From positions 1 through 64,000 of the IMG/VR virus record IMGVR_UViG_3300042923_001106: a stretch of DNA of 64,000 nt; one strand, given 5' to 3'. Each line of letters begins with the position of its first letter. Within the stretch, counting starts at the first letter, position 1. Source of the DNA: a virus. The position numbers and the translations under genes were made by a program. Below, piece by piece: positions 44,033 through 54,800 of this stretch. A model generated the notes under the pieces. It made no database searches. It was not told the origin of the DNA and saw only the letters and a program-made list of their open reading frames with translations.

Positions 44033-44047
44033 AGGCTCTTTTTTTAT
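44022..44047 (+). terminator. Rho-independent terminator
   Basis: GAGCC (44023-44027) and GGCTC (44034-44038) with a T7 run. It overlaps the stop codon. Confidence 0.85.
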
Positions 44048-44060
44048 ATAAAATAAATAT

Positions 44061-44090
44061 TTGCAATATAACTTAAAACTATGATATAAT
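44061..44090 (+). promoter_or_regulatory. Early promoter 3 (shared AT-block type)
   Basis: TTGCAA (44061-44066), 18 bases, TATAAT (44085-44090), preceded by ATAAAATAAATAT. Confidence 0.85.
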
Positions 44091-44130
44091 GAACTTAGTT
44101 AAATAAATCGTTTTATAAGGAGTGGTTACC

Positions 44131-44469
44131 ATGAAATTCACTTTCAAACCGGATATCACAATCACATCAATTATTGTCAAGCCTCATGACACGTTCGGAA
44201 ACACTATTGATTTTTATGTACAAGGTAATATCGTTGATTGCATTGACGACGAAAGAACCATCACGGATATTATCAACGATGCGCAAACAGCATTCCCGAA
44301 TGCATCAATCAAAATTGAAAGTGAAGATGATGGAATTTTAACTTTCATTGGTGTCAACTTCAGCAAAAACTTTAATATGGGTAACGGTGCTAAAGTTTAC
44401 AGATTCGCCTATGAAGATGGAAACCACACTGAAATGGTATCTGAATTTGTAAACGAGATTATAAAATAA
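44131..44469 (+). CDS. Early protein, unknown
   Basis: 112 residues from ATG 44131, preceded by AAGGAGTGGTTACC. This leader pattern recurs and is a useful reference for the ATT-start genes. Acidic alpha/beta product; no family recognised. Confidence 0.7.
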   Translation: MKFTFKPDITITSIIVKPHDTFGNTIDFYVQGNIVDCIDDERTITDIINDAQTAFPNASIKIESEDDGILTFIGVNFSKNFNMGNGAKVYRFAYEDGNHTEMVSEFVNEIIK

Positions 44470-44505
44470 AAAGATGCAATAATATAATCATAAGGAGCGA
44501 GAATA

Positions 44506-45888
44506 ATGAAAAAAATCGACTTAAATCCGTTCATTATCAATTATGCGGAAGGATATCAAAACATAATGGGAAATCGCGTATCGTCCATCCATTCCGAAGG
44601 CAATACAATCTATATTCGCTTTCTCATCAACGCCAACAAAGCAGAGTATGCACTCGACATGGTACGTGTATTCTGCAATGTCGCTTATAACATCGATACA
44701 GGTAAATTATCCAGTGTCACCGAAAATGGAAAAGGTTCACGAAAGTTTAATTCTTACGTTAAACACGAATGCGAACTACTAACAAAATTGTTTGTCGAAG
44801 AGGCAACAAAGAGACTGAACCTTGAAATCAAACAGCAAAATAGTGACTATTACGATTCTTGTCATGTTGAATTGTTATCTTTAATCAATAATGATTCATC
44901 AAAAAAGAATGTATGTTTCGAATACATTAACAAAGTCCAAGAACTATACGTGAGCGGTGCAAATGTCGACGAAATGTCTGCATTGTTCGAAATGGTTAAA
45001 ATCGAAATGTTAAATGATACTCGCCTTTTCCCTGTCGTTTCTGAATCTCCAACTAAAACCATAACAGTAACCGTACAAGATAACGGGCAAACTTTTACCG
45101 CTTTTAATCGTTCCTTCCCTTCTTACAATCAAGCGTATAACTTTTGTATCTCTTCGGACTTCGATCCAGCATACATAATTCCATCTGCTGTTGACTCAAT
45201 AACAGAAACCGCCATAACAGACGGTCAAATATCGAACGGACTAAAACTCGACTTACAACTATTCGGCAATGCTCCTACCTCTGTATACACTCCTGAAGGC
45301 GTTCATAAATGGGGAATAGGAAAACATCTTCAAATACTTTACATAGTCGAGACTACGAAAACCGATAAAGATATTGAGTCAATGAATTATTCAAATGCGC
45401 ATCAATACGAGCATAGAAGCATTCAGTCAGCTATGAATCATATGCTCACTATGCAGCGGAATGGATGGCATAACATCAATTTGAATGTGCAGGTATACAA
45501 CAGAGAACAAATTATAGTTGAGGATATTGCATACGATACCCAATTTGTAAGCACGACAGAACAGGATACTAAACAGGAAAATAGACAACTAATGGAACAA
45601 ATCAGGTGTATGACAATCGAAAATGAAACATATAAAGGATTCATTTCTAAGTACAATGCGAAAAAGACGTTTGAAGCATATACAAATGAACAGCAGAGCA
45701 TAAACAAAGATGATAACGGCTTGTACTGGTACGAAATGTTATACTGTCCATTGTCTCCATTTTGCCAACCAAAAGGACATATTGCCTATGACGACACAAT
45801 AGGAAAACACGGCATAATTGCATATAACAGACCGTTAACAGATAGCGAATTAATTGAATATGAATTAATTAAATGGAAAATTGTATGA
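44506..45888 (+). CDS. Large early protein, unknown
   Basis: 460 residues from ATG 44506 (AAGGAGCG upstream). The middle has a CFEYINKVQELYVSGANVDE helical part, then a beta-rich TITVTVQDNGQTFTAFNRSF segment. The C-terminal half has a coiled coil and YEMLYCPLSPFC. No domain recognised; codon use is phage-like. Confidence 0.7.
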   Translation: MKKIDLNPFIINYAEGYQNIMGNRVSSIHSEGNTIYIRFLINANKAEYALDMVRVFCNVAYNIDTGKLSSVTENGKGSRKFNSYVKHECELLTKLFVEEATKRLNLEIKQQNSDYYDSCHVELLSLINNDSSKKNVCFEYINKVQELYVSGANVDEMSALFEMVKIEMLNDTRLFPVVSESPTKTITVTVQDNGQTFTAFNRSFPSYNQAYNFCISSDFDPAYIIPSAVDSITETAITDGQISNGLKLDLQLFGNAPTSVYTPEGVHKWGIGKHLQILYIVETTKTDKDIESMNYSNAHQYEHRSIQSAMNHMLTMQRNGWHNINLNVQVYNREQIIVEDIAYDTQFVSTTEQDTKQENRQLMEQIRCMTIENETYKGFISKYNAKKTFEAYTNEQQSINKDDNGLYWYEMLYCPLSPFCQPKGHIAYDDTIGKHGIIAYNRPLTDSELIEYELIKWKIV

Positions 45889-46044
45889 TACGTTCTTTAT
45901 ATGTCCATATTCAAAAATTAATCAAGTGGTACATTGCCCTAGAGGAAACCGAAACTGTCTAATAAGCCTATAACAGCACTCGATTTTTATTACCAGCATT
46001 TTATATAATAACGCTCATGAAATGGATCTGAAAGGATCAATCTT

Positions 46045-46209
46045 ATGTACCTACAAATTCATTACGGATGGTATTATAAAATAACTTCGACTTGGTGCTA
46101 CTGGGTAGAATCAAAAGAAAAGGCTACAAAGTTTGATACAGCTGAAGCAGCCGATAAAGCACATAATTTTCATTTTAACTTTAATAAAGCAATTAAGGTT
46201 ACCGAATAA
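46045..46209 (+). CDS. Small protein, 54 residues, unknown
   Basis: ATG 46045 after AAAGGATC. MYLQIHYGWYYKITSTWCYW is aromatic-rich; then VESKEKATKFDTAEAADKAH. Possibly a small DNA- or protein-binding fold. Confidence 0.55.
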   Translation: MYLQIHYGWYYKITSTWCYWVESKEKATKFDTAEAADKAHNFHFNFNKAIKVTE

Positions 46210-46236
46210 ACCTTTTTATTAAATGGGGGATTACAT

Positions 46237-46671
46237 ATGCTTTATATCGAAACGAAATATAAAACGATTCATGGGAAGCCGGTTTACGCTCACATGCAAC
46301 ATGAGGATGATTCGAATTATCGTTTTGTCACTCTGAAAACGAAACGTCAACTTGTGAAGGAACAAAAAGAATTAACATTAAGCGTTCGCCTTATTCCTCA
46401 TAACTACATTGATCCAATTGAATGCCCTAAGCTGTTCGAAGAGTCACCATTACATTTTAGCTCCTTCATTTCCTCTATGCTTCGTATTTGCAAATGGTTA
46501 ATGCCTTATTATGTCGGTTACATCAAAGACGGCCATGACAGCCGTAGAGCCTTTGATAAAGCGGTTATAAATTATGAGGAATGCCACAACGTAACATTAG
46601 ACGGTTTATGGTATCATCATGCATTCGATATTGTTTCAGCAGCAGCGAAAGGATTGGAGGGAATCGCATGA
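46237..46671 (+). CDS. Early protein, 144 residues, unknown
   Basis: ATG 46237 after GGGGGA. MLYIETKYKTIHGKPVYAHM then helical with YYVGYIKDGHDSRRAFDKAV. Overlaps the next gene start by ATGA. Confidence 0.65.
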   Translation: MLYIETKYKTIHGKPVYAHMQHEDDSNYRFVTLKTKRQLVKEQKELTLSVRLIPHNYIDPIECPKLFEESPLHFSSFISSMLRICKWLMPYYVGYIKDGHDSRRAFDKAVINYEECHNVTLDGLWYHHAFDIVSAAAKGLEGIA

Positions 46672-46832
46672 TTTGTCCAAAGTGCAATATAAAAATGAAA
46701 CCTAAAACTGATAAAGAATTAAATGAAAAATATTATGATTGTGAGCAATGCGGATTTAATATTTTAAGATCCATTGCAAAAATGAAAATTCACAAGGAGA
46801 CTGAAAGAATAATTAAATACAGTATTCAATAA
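46668..46832 (+). CDS. Small zinc-ribbon protein
   Basis: 54 residues from ATG 46668, overlapping the preceding stop (ATGA), with TTGGAGGG upstream. CPKC ... CEQC is a zinc ribbon with a basic C-terminus; likely nucleic-acid binding. Confidence 0.75.
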   Translation: MICPKCNIKMKPKTDKELNEKYYDCEQCGFNILRSIAKMKIHKETERIIKYSIQ

Positions 46833-46865
46833 AATGAAAGTTTGAATTCATAGGAGGGAAAATAA

Positions 46866-47126
46866 ATGACTTATGAAGAAGCCAAAGCACACAAACTAAT
46901 ATTAGAGAAAAAGAATAATACTGATTCTAGCGCGCTGCAATTCTTCGAAAGAAACGCTATGGGATTAATACCGGATCATGTTAGAGAAACGCCAGAATGG
47001 AAAAGTGCTAAAAAGGCTTTTGATAGTTCTTTTGCCGAACTAAGAAACTTTAACGGATGGTTTGTTAAAATGTTTAAAAAAGAAATTTCTGCCGATAGAA
47101 ATTATAAACGATACGTGAGCAAATAA
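46866..47126 (+). CDS. Small early protein, unknown
   Basis: 86 mostly helical residues (MTYEEAKAHKLILEKKNNTD). ATG with GGAGGG upstream. Its stop sits in a perfect 7-bp hairpin (ATAAAAT / ATTTTAT). Confidence 0.65.
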   Translation: MTYEEAKAHKLILEKKNNTDSSALQFFERNAMGLIPDHVRETPEWKSAKKAFDSSFAELRNFNGWFVKMFKKEISADRNYKRYVSK

Positions 47127-47165
47127 AATTTTAATTTTATCATCCAAAATAAAGGAGTGTTTACC

Positions 47166-47411
47166 ATTTCGCTATCATACAAAATCAAATTGTTGTCACA
47201 AGAAGAAAAAAGTAAATTTATTAGCATGTTAGATAAATGTTTAAAACTCCAATCTTTTTGGGTTAAATGTTTACTTGATACTAATAAAACAAATGAACAA
47301 TGTGACTTTGCATTAAATAAATTATATTCAATAGAGCAAGAGTTCAGAAACCGATTTAATTATTTGGGTTTGGATAGTTTCAGATTAAACGATAATAAAC
47401 TGTGCCTATAA
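47166..47411 (+). CDS. Small early protein, apparent ATT start
   Basis: 81 residues. AAAGGAGTGTTTACC leads directly to ATT at 47166, exactly where neighbours have ATG (compare AAGGAGTGGTTACC then ATG at 44131). The GTG at 47157 overlaps the ribosome binding site and is unlikely. Sequence (I)SLSYKIKLLSQEEKSKFIS is mostly helical. Confidence 0.65.
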   Translation: MSLSYKIKLLSQEEKSKFISMLDKCLKLQSFWVKCLLDTNKTNEQCDFALNKLYSIEQEFRNRFNYLGLDSFRLNDNKLCL

Positions 47412-47437
47412 AATGTTACTTTTATTCCTTAAAGGAT

Positions 47438-47460
47438 CGGCAGCCATGCCGGTTTTTGTT
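47438..47460 (+). terminator. Rho-independent terminator
   Basis: CGGCA (47438-47442), loop GCCA, TGCCG (47447-47451), then TTTTTGTTT. Confidence 0.75.
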
Positions 47461-47686
47461 TGTGTCTAAGCGTCTATATTCGCTTTATCATTGCTTATCC
47501 AGAATTTAAGTATATCCCTATGATTGAACCTAGAAACGTCTTACATTGGGTTTGTGGCGTTCTCAGCTCATATAAAATAAACATAAACAATAGTAAATAA
47601 AACATTTGTTTATCTATTCTTAGTATGATAATATTAATTTTAGGGATTCTATTCGCCCTAACATTAAATAAAATGGAGTGGTTTTT

Positions 47687-48328
47687 ATTAAAAAGTGTTC
47701 TGATTGTAATAAAGAAAAACCTTTAAATGAGTATTATTTCAACTTTATTAAAAAGAAAAATGGGGAAGTTAAAATTTCGTATCATCCCAGATGTAGAGCG
47801 TGTTCGGTAATTCGTAATTCTGAATACCGAATAAAAAATGACAACAGAGAGAAAAGATTGGTGACACAAAAGCAATATAATAAACGTGAAGAAACTAAAG
47901 AATATCAAAATAAAATGAGGAGAGATGGATATAGAAAAGAATATTTAAGCGAGTATAGGAAAAGTAATCCTAATAAAATTAAAGAATATAATAAGAAGTA
48001 CTCAAACAAAAAGCATAAAATCACTATGAAAGAATGGGATGCCTGTCGTTTATATTTTGACTATAGGTGTGCATATTGCGGCAAAACTTGGGAGCAGAAT
48101 AAAAAAGAAACAAGAAAAGATTTACATCAAGAACATGCATATGATGACGGTGCGAATGATCTAAGTAATTGTATTCCATCATGTCAAAGTTGCAACAGTT
48201 CAAAACGTGAAAATGATTATATAGAGTGGTATTCGATTAATAACCCTTTGTTTAAGCAGGAAAGAATAGAGAAAATAGATAAATGGTTAATTGAGGAATA
48301 TAAGAGATATATTGAATTCATCCAATAA
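47687..48328 (+). CDS. HNH endonuclease, apparent ATT start
   Basis: 213 residues. GGAG (47675-47678) is followed 8 bases later by ATT; the GTG at 47678 overlaps the site. N-terminal CSDCNKEKPLNEYYFN ... CRAC is a zinc ribbon. The C-domain has CAYCGKTW, HQEHAYDDGANDLSNC and PSCQSCNSSKREND, the classic HNH zinc-bound pattern. A free-standing homing-type nuclease. An AUU start would keep its level low. Confidence 0.8.
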   Translation: MKKCSDCNKEKPLNEYYFNFIKKKNGEVKISYHPRCRACSVIRNSEYRIKNDNREKRLVTQKQYNKREETKEYQNKMRRDGYRKEYLSEYRKSNPNKIKEYNKKYSNKKHKITMKEWDACRLYFDYRCAYCGKTWEQNKKETRKDLHQEHAYDDGANDLSNCIPSCQSCNSSKRENDYIEWYSINNPLFKQERIEKIDKWLIEEYKRYIEFIQ

Positions 48329-48385
48329 ATTACTGTTTTCATTCACCTATTTAAACTATAATCACAGTAAAGGAGTGAGTACATT

Positions 48386-48604
48386 ATGAATCAAATCACG
48401 AGTTTTTTAATCTATACGCAATACGGATTAGTTAATATCGTACATTCTCTAGAGGAATTGCAGCAGATTGAAAAAATAAATTGGATAAAGGTCGAGATAT
48501 GGAAATTTGGAACACGTCAAAATGTTATCGAAAAATGGAACGGCTACGATAAACTAATGGAATATGCAATCTTTTATTTCAAATTGATTCAGCCTAACAA
48601 ATGA
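48386..48604 (+). CDS. Small early protein, unknown
   Basis: 72 residues, ATG after AAAGGAGTGAGTACATT. MNQITSFLIYTQYGLVNIVH then a helical C-terminus. Its stop begins a hairpin (ATGAAA / TTTTAT). An AT-rich -10 (TATAAT at ~48357) lies upstream. Confidence 0.65.
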   Translation: MNQITSFLIYTQYGLVNIVHSLEELQQIEKINWIKVEIWKFGTRQNVIEKWNGYDKLMEYAIFYFKLIQPNK

Positions 48605-48639
48605 AAACTGGATTTTATCAATATGAATAAAATAAATGT

Positions 48640-48667
48640 TTGTAATAAAATAAATGTATGATATAAT
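48640..48667 (+). promoter_or_regulatory. Early promoter 4 (shared AT-block type)
   Basis: TTGTAA (48640-48645), 16 bases, TATAAT (48662-48667), preceded by AATAAAATAAAT. Confidence 0.8.
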
Positions 48668-48700
48668 GTATTTAGACGAAAGAAGAAAGGGGCGATGTAA

Positions 48701-48895
48701 ATGATTATCATACAAGGTGCATACACCATTATGGCAGCAAACATAGCAACGGGAGAAACTGTACAGCATGACATGATTCTTCCTCTAGACGTAACCACTA
48801 TTCAACTTAAAAGGTTTTGTCGTCAAAAGTTTACCCGATTTATTGAGATAACAGATTTTGAACCAATACAAATGGAATTGAGCGGTGATAGATGA
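48701..48895 (+). CDS. Small early protein, unknown
   Basis: 64 residues from ATG 48701 (AAAGGGGCG upstream). MIIIQGAYTIMAANIATGET is beta-rich. A short hairpin (ACTCG / CGAGT) lies just after. Confidence 0.6.
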   Translation: MIIIQGAYTIMAANIATGETVQHDMILPLDVTTIQLKRFCRQKFTRFIEITDFEPIQMELSGDR

Positions 48896-49005
48896 TAAGT
48901 AGATTAACTCGTTCGAGCGAGTATAAAAAGGCCACTAGGCTCGAAGCGTTCCCCTGTAATGGGGAGGAGGCAAGATAAATAATACATAGTATGGAGGCGT
49001 TCCAA

Positions 49006-51792
49006 ATGCACTATATTTACAAACGGGAAGCAAAGGTAATGATTGCTCATGCACTCGAAAAAAACGGATGGAAAGTTTACGGCTATCACGAAGACCAATC
49101 CGACAGCATGACCGACTATTATCACCCGGCCTCGTGGGATGGAATCGCTACAAAGAACGGTCATACACTCGTTATTGATAATTCCAATACATACTATTCC
49201 GGTTATGAAGTAAAGAAATATAACTATTCTGCACGTAAAGCTGTTGTAAATAACAATAACAAGATTGAAAAACTTCGTGCACTCGCTAATGATGAAGGAG
49301 CGACAGAAGGAGAAAAGGCGGCAGCACGTGAAGGAATCGAGCGCCTAACAGGTAAAGAAGCAAATGACGAACCTACATGGACAGTCATCGGCACTTACCC
49401 AACGTTTGCCCACGGTAATCCGGGTAAATGTTCATGGCACATAGAAAAAGACGGTCAAATATTGGCTAAAGGAACCGGCGTGTTTGCTTGCAATGAGTAT
49501 GATTGGGAGGACAAGACAAAAACAGCAGCAGAACAGAAACAGGAAAAAGTTACAGATATTATTGCTCGATTTGAAAAGGTATTAGGGGATTCTGATGCAC
49601 TGCAAGCCGAAGTAATTAAAGTTGAAAAGAAAATTATTAAACATGTAGAAATTGAAAAGACAAGTGTAACAGAAAGTGAAATTACCGAATGTTTTACTTT
49701 TATTATGAAGATTGATTACACGGGAGGTAATTGGAAGGGCAATAAATGGCAGATGGTTAGAAGATATGACAGCGAGAAAAGCGGAGCGAACTTTATATTT
49801 CAGCGCTTAGGTAAGCGCGGCAAGCCTGTTAATGGTGATTGGTGGTTAAGTGTTGAAAAACTTAATAAGATTCTTTCCAAAGGACACATTGCAATTGTAG
49901 AAATGCAAGAGGTTACAGAATACGAAGAAAAGACCGTATTTAAGAAAACTGGACGCAAGCAGCCTCAAGCAAACTTTGACAATGACGCTTTACCGGGAGA
50001 TGTTGAGGAGGAAACAACAGAAGAAACTACACAGGAGTCCGCACAAGCAAAGAAACAAACTGTAAAGCATGAAACAGTATCCGACAACGATCAAGCGACT
50101 AAAAAGCAACTATGGGCGCTACACTGTGCAACAAAGTTAAACACGACTAACCTTTTTATTACAAAAACTAAAGCGTCCGAGTTAATCAGCAAATCGAAAG
50201 CCGGTACAGATATAACGGACGAAGTGAAAGCATTATTAGGTATTGTAGACGCTCCAGAAGTGAAAGAGGAGTCGATAAAAGTAAATGCACAAGAGAGTCA
50301 ACAGAACGACGAAGATCCTGCAGATTGGATCTTAGACTATGCCACAAGTATTATAATGGATGATAATACGGATTCGGTTAAGAAACCGGAAACGGAGGAA
50401 GAAAAAGCAGATTTTAGAAACAAAATAATTGAGTATGTGAAGTACAAAGGAGATTCTGTTACCCAATCTCTTATCAATCATTTTATCTCATTAGGTTCTG
50501 GCGTAACCATCTTGTTAATTGTAGAGGCTTTGCAATCATTGAACGGTTCCCATAACAGCATAGACGAATTAAAGCAGGATGATTATACATTCAATATCGA
50601 TTCGTCATATCTGTACCACGATATACATTTCAAAGCATGGAACATGGAAATAGAACAAATTGAGCCGTATTTGAATGTTCGGGAAATACCATTTTACATT
50701 GCTGGTGATAAGTTTATATGTAAAGGTTTGACTATTGAACAAGTACAATTTATCGAAGGTTTGAACGCATCCAATCAGGCGATATTGTTTTATGATGATA
50801 AATACAACGAAAAGCCCAATAACAGCACCAGAACAGAAGAGCTTGAGAATCAGAATGAAAACACAATTTTATCATCCGATAACATTATATATCATAACTT
50901 TACCAGCAACCAAACCAATAAAGAGGAGACTGAAAACGAATATATGATTGACGATGACTTTTTAAGCAAATTTGATAATGTCGAAGTAACAAATGAGTCA
51001 AAGATTGCCGCTGATGACTTGGAATTCTGTAAGGAACAAGAAGACATTTATAAAAAACTTATTTCAACGTATAACAGTTTTAGTAGTCAATTGCAGGACA
51101 TTTCAAAATTAACTAAATCCATTAGTGAAAATTATACTTATACTAATAATGGATATACGCATAGACACGATACAGCATACTCTAGCAGCTTTTCACAAAG
51201 CGATATTAATGAAAAAATTAATAAAATGAAAGATCGCTTTATTAGCACAATCTGCTATTACTTTGAAAGAAAATACAATATAACAATTCAAGAAGAGAAA
51301 ATACAGAAAAAATATAAAGAATCCGTAACACTAGAAAACATTTTAGATGAAATACATATACAGTTAGAAGGATTCAATTTCACTGAGAAAGCAGAAAAAG
51401 AAATCAAGGACAAATCAAAAGAAATTGTAAGAAATAGTGATAAAATTACAATTAAAAACAACAAATTAATAATTGATGCTTGGTTTTCTCGCCTTGATTC
51501 AATTTGGAAAGAGTATAGAACTAACGGAGAAAGACTTACCAATATTTTTAATGCTCTCCAGCACTTCGAAAATGGGCAAATAAAAGGCAATGAGGAACTA
51601 ACTAAGAAATATATTGGCTATGATAACGAACGCAGCCAGTCAAACTATGAACGTTATGAACCGACAACATTAAGTAAAGTTGCTTCGATCAAAATTTTGA
51701 AAAATGGAAAACTTGAAATTGAATTTAAATCAAATCAACAGGCTACACAATTTGCAAAGGTTTATTGCGGATACAATCAAAAATCAGCATAA
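49006..51792 (+). CDS. Large early multi-domain protein, unknown
   Basis: 928 residues from ATG 49006 (ATGGAGGCG upstream; a start at 48991 would overlap that site). Residues 1-60 (IYKREAKVMIAHALEKNGWK ... SWDGIATKNGHTLVIDNSN) form one unit. Residues ~365-425 (ATKKQLWALHCATKLNTTNL, then FITKTKASELISK) resemble a small helical domain seen in large phage proteins. The rest is acidic and coiled coil, with a C-terminal basic region. It is followed directly by the methylase-helicase gene, so a shared protective role is possible but not shown. Confidence 0.6.
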   Translation: MHYIYKREAKVMIAHALEKNGWKVYGYHEDQSDSMTDYYHPASWDGIATKNGHTLVIDNSNTYYSGYEVKKYNYSARKAVVNNNNKIEKLRALANDEGATEGEKAAAREGIERLTGKEANDEPTWTVIGTYPTFAHGNPGKCSWHIEKDGQILAKGTGVFACNEYDWEDKTKTAAEQKQEKVTDIIARFEKVLGDSDALQAEVIKVEKKIIKHVEIEKTSVTESEITECFTFIMKIDYTGGNWKGNKWQMVRRYDSEKSGANFIFQRLGKRGKPVNGDWWLSVEKLNKILSKGHIAIVEMQEVTEYEEKTVFKKTGRKQPQANFDNDALPGDVEEETTEETTQESAQAKKQTVKHETVSDNDQATKKQLWALHCATKLNTTNLFITKTKASELISKSKAGTDITDEVKALLGIVDAPEVKEESIKVNAQESQQNDEDPADWILDYATSIIMDDNTDSVKKPETEEEKADFRNKIIEYVKYKGDSVTQSLINHFISLGSGVTILLIVEALQSLNGSHNSIDELKQDDYTFNIDSSYLYHDIHFKAWNMEIEQIEPYLNVREIPFYIAGDKFICKGLTIEQVQFIEGLNASNQAILFYDDKYNEKPNNSTRTEELENQNENTILSSDNIIYHNFTSNQTNKEETENEYMIDDDFLSKFDNVEVTNESKIAADDLEFCKEQEDIYKKLISTYNSFSSQLQDISKLTKSISENYTYTNNGYTHRHDTAYSSSFSQSDINEKINKMKDRFISTICYYFERKYNITIQEEKIQKKYKESVTLENILDEIHIQLEGFNFTEKAEKEIKDKSKEIVRNSDKITIKNNKLIIDAWFSRLDSIWKEYRTNGERLTNIFNALQHFENGQIKGNEELTKKYIGYDNERSQSNYERYEPTTLSKVASIKILKNGKLEIEFKSNQQATQFAKVYCGYNQKSA

Positions 51793-51807
51793 CAGGAGCA
51801 TAAAAAA

Positions 51808-51835
51808 GGAGCCAGCGTTTTTATAAGTTGGCTCC
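51808..51835. terminator. Hairpin between the large early genes
   Basis: GGAGCCAGC (51808-51816) and GTTGGCTCC (51827-51835), one G-U. Plus-strand T tract is absent; on the minus strand TTTTTT follows. Probably an mRNA-processing or pausing element here. Confidence 0.45.
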
Positions 51836-51852
51836 TAGAAAGAAGGTTAATC

Positions 51853-54800
51853 ATGTATCAGATATCTAATACGGTCATACCACAAAATAAACGCGAGACG
51901 CTAAACAACAAAATTTTGCATCTGATCGAGAATAACCTAACTCAAAAATATAACGTGACTCCCAGTGATGTCTACAACGGCTATACGGGTTTCGGTGGTT
52001 TGCATGGTCTGAACTACAACGATTTCAATTCATATCATGCATTCAGTGAAGCGAAAAAACAAATCGAACTAGGGGCATTCTATACGCCTCATCATGTCTG
52101 CAAATTTCTTATAGAATGCTTGAAACCTTCTAGCCACGATCTAATAACAGACATGACATGTGGAATCGGAAACTTTTTTAACTGGCTTCCGAATCATTCT
52201 AATGTATATGGAAATGAAATTGACATTCGCGCTTACAAGGTGGCAAAATATCTTTACCCAAATATCAACATAACAGCGGATGACATTCGAAGCTGGTCAC
52301 CTAGCGTTTCGCTCGATTTGGTTATCGGTAATCCCCCATATAATCTAAAATTTAAAGTAGGCAAAGACGAATACCTTTCACAACTATACTACTGTCTAAA
52401 GTCTTATGACGTTCTCAAGCCTTCTGGACTTCTCGCTTTAATCCTTCCAGCATCATTCCTAGCAGATGATTTTAGCGACTCAGGCATGATCAAAACAATC
52501 AACGATAAATTTAACTTTATATATCAGGCCGAATTACCTTCTAATGTGTTCAAGTCTGTATCTGTAGAAAATTATCGTACCAAAATTATGTTCTTTCAAA
52601 AGAAAAGCGAACAAATAGCAGCCGATAAACCATATTCCACAACTTTACCTATAACAGCCATTGATCAAAATAGCAGCGATTTTATTTATAATACATATAT
52701 CAAGCCAGTTATCGAACAAAAAGAAAAAGTTAAGCATAAATTGTTTTTTGAGCAATTACATAGTAACAGTGGTGACGTAGAATTTCAGGAGAAAGTAAAA
52801 AAGTATCTCTTTGATATCAAGCGCAATAAATATGTTAAAAATTACTATGCCAAAGCTACTGAGTACGTGAATAGATATCACACGCAGAAACAACCTGAAG
52901 GAATGAAGTGGGATGAGTGGGAAAAGATCAGAATCAAAAAAGGAATGGTATTGTCATATCTTAAGAGAATCATCAAGAATCAACATAACAATGAACGAGA
53001 TGAGATACGGCTAATTAAAACAAATTTTTCAATCAAACTCAAGGGATACTCTCAGAAAAATAAAATATATCTATCCAAGTTTACCGGAACAAAAGAAATA
53101 TCATTCAATGATATGATCCTTAATGGCTCCTATCCATTTGAAGATGAAACATATAAATTTTTATATAACAGCAAACGTAAAAAGTTTCTAGTGCAATCAA
53201 AACCATTTAAGCAGATTAATGAAAATTCTAATATCAAATCATGGTTAGACAATTTCAGCCTGTACAATCAGGAAAAGAAAGAAACAATTCACCTAAAGGA
53301 TTTTCAAAAAGAGGATTTACAGAAGATCCTCCAGAAAGACAAAGCACTATTGGCTTGGAATGTCGGCCTCGGTAAAACAGAAGCGGGAATCACATGGATG
53401 TCATACATCAACCAGCATAAACATGTTAAGAATACATTCATTGTTTCATCTAGTATTTCAATTAAAATGACATGGACTCAACGGCTATCGAACTATGGCA
53501 TTAACTTTAAAAAAATAGAGTCACTAAAGGATATTAAAACTTTAACAAAAGGCGAGATTGTGCTAATCTCCTTTAGTATGCTTGTTAAGTACCAGAAGCA
53601 CTTAAAACATTACATCAAGAAGCAAGGAAGAAAACTAGCATTGATTCTCGATGAAAGTCACCGCTGTATCTATCCAAACACAAAGACAACGAAAGCAGCC
53701 TTATCTGTATTTCAACGTGTACCGTATAAATTATTAGCTTCTGGAACGCCAACGAAAAACAATGCTAACGAATTGTATTTACAATTCATGATCTTGTATG
53801 GAAGTAGCATCAATTTCTTATGTGAGTGTGAATATATATCTGTAGAAGACAAGAAAACCGGAGAATGGAAAGAGGTTCAGAATAAGTACTACATGAAGCC
53901 ATTCCCACAATATAATCAATCATTGTTTTCTGCTTGCTTCTCGCCAAAAAAAGCATCAGTTTTTGGAATTGAAAAAGGCAACCAAAATATTTTAAACTCG
54001 GATAAGCTGATTAAACTAATTGAAAAAACAATTATAGTGCGTAGTATGTTCGAAGTGTTAAACAGAGATATGGTCGAGTTTAAGACTCATCGTATAGAAC
54101 AGAACGTGAACGAAAAAGAAGTGTATCGGCTAATCATGGAGGAGTTTCATTCTATGGTTAGGAATTACTATGGATCGACTGGAAACCACAGAAAAGATAC
54201 TATGTTGCGGATCATCCAGCAAATTATGCTTCTTCAAAAAGCCGTAAGTATCCCACATAAACTAAAAGAGTACAACGGATACAAAGAGCCGAATAAATAC
54301 AAGAAAATTGTAAATATAGTAAACACTGCTAAGAACGAAAAAGTAGCATTAGGTGTAACGTTTATTGATTCGGCTACTTACTACTATCACAAGTTAAGAA
54401 GCGAGTTTCCAGATAGAAGGCTGTTCCAAATCCTTGGTGAAACACCATTCAAAAAACGCCAAGAGACTATTCAAGAGTTCGAGTCAACTACAAATGGCAT
54501 CCTTGTTTCGTCCCAACAATCACTCTCCGAGAGCGTCAATATCCCATCCTGTGACGTAGTAATATGCGAAGGTCTTCAATATAACATAGCCAACATTATG
54601 CAGTATGTGGGACGATTTACGCGCTTAAACAGCGAGAATAAGACGGTTATTCACTTTGTAACATATATAAACTCATTAGAACAGAATATTCTAGCTCTAT
54701 TAATGGCAAAGCAACGCATAAATGAATTTATAAAACAATGTGAGTACAAAGAAGATGCTGTGATATTTGATGAATTTGGAATCAGTTTGGATATTTTCAA

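Noticed and set aside
45885-45962. A 25-codon frame overlapping the 460-residue gene stop (ATGA)
   Set aside because: The overlap is attractive but there is no clear ribosome binding site and the product is too short to judge.
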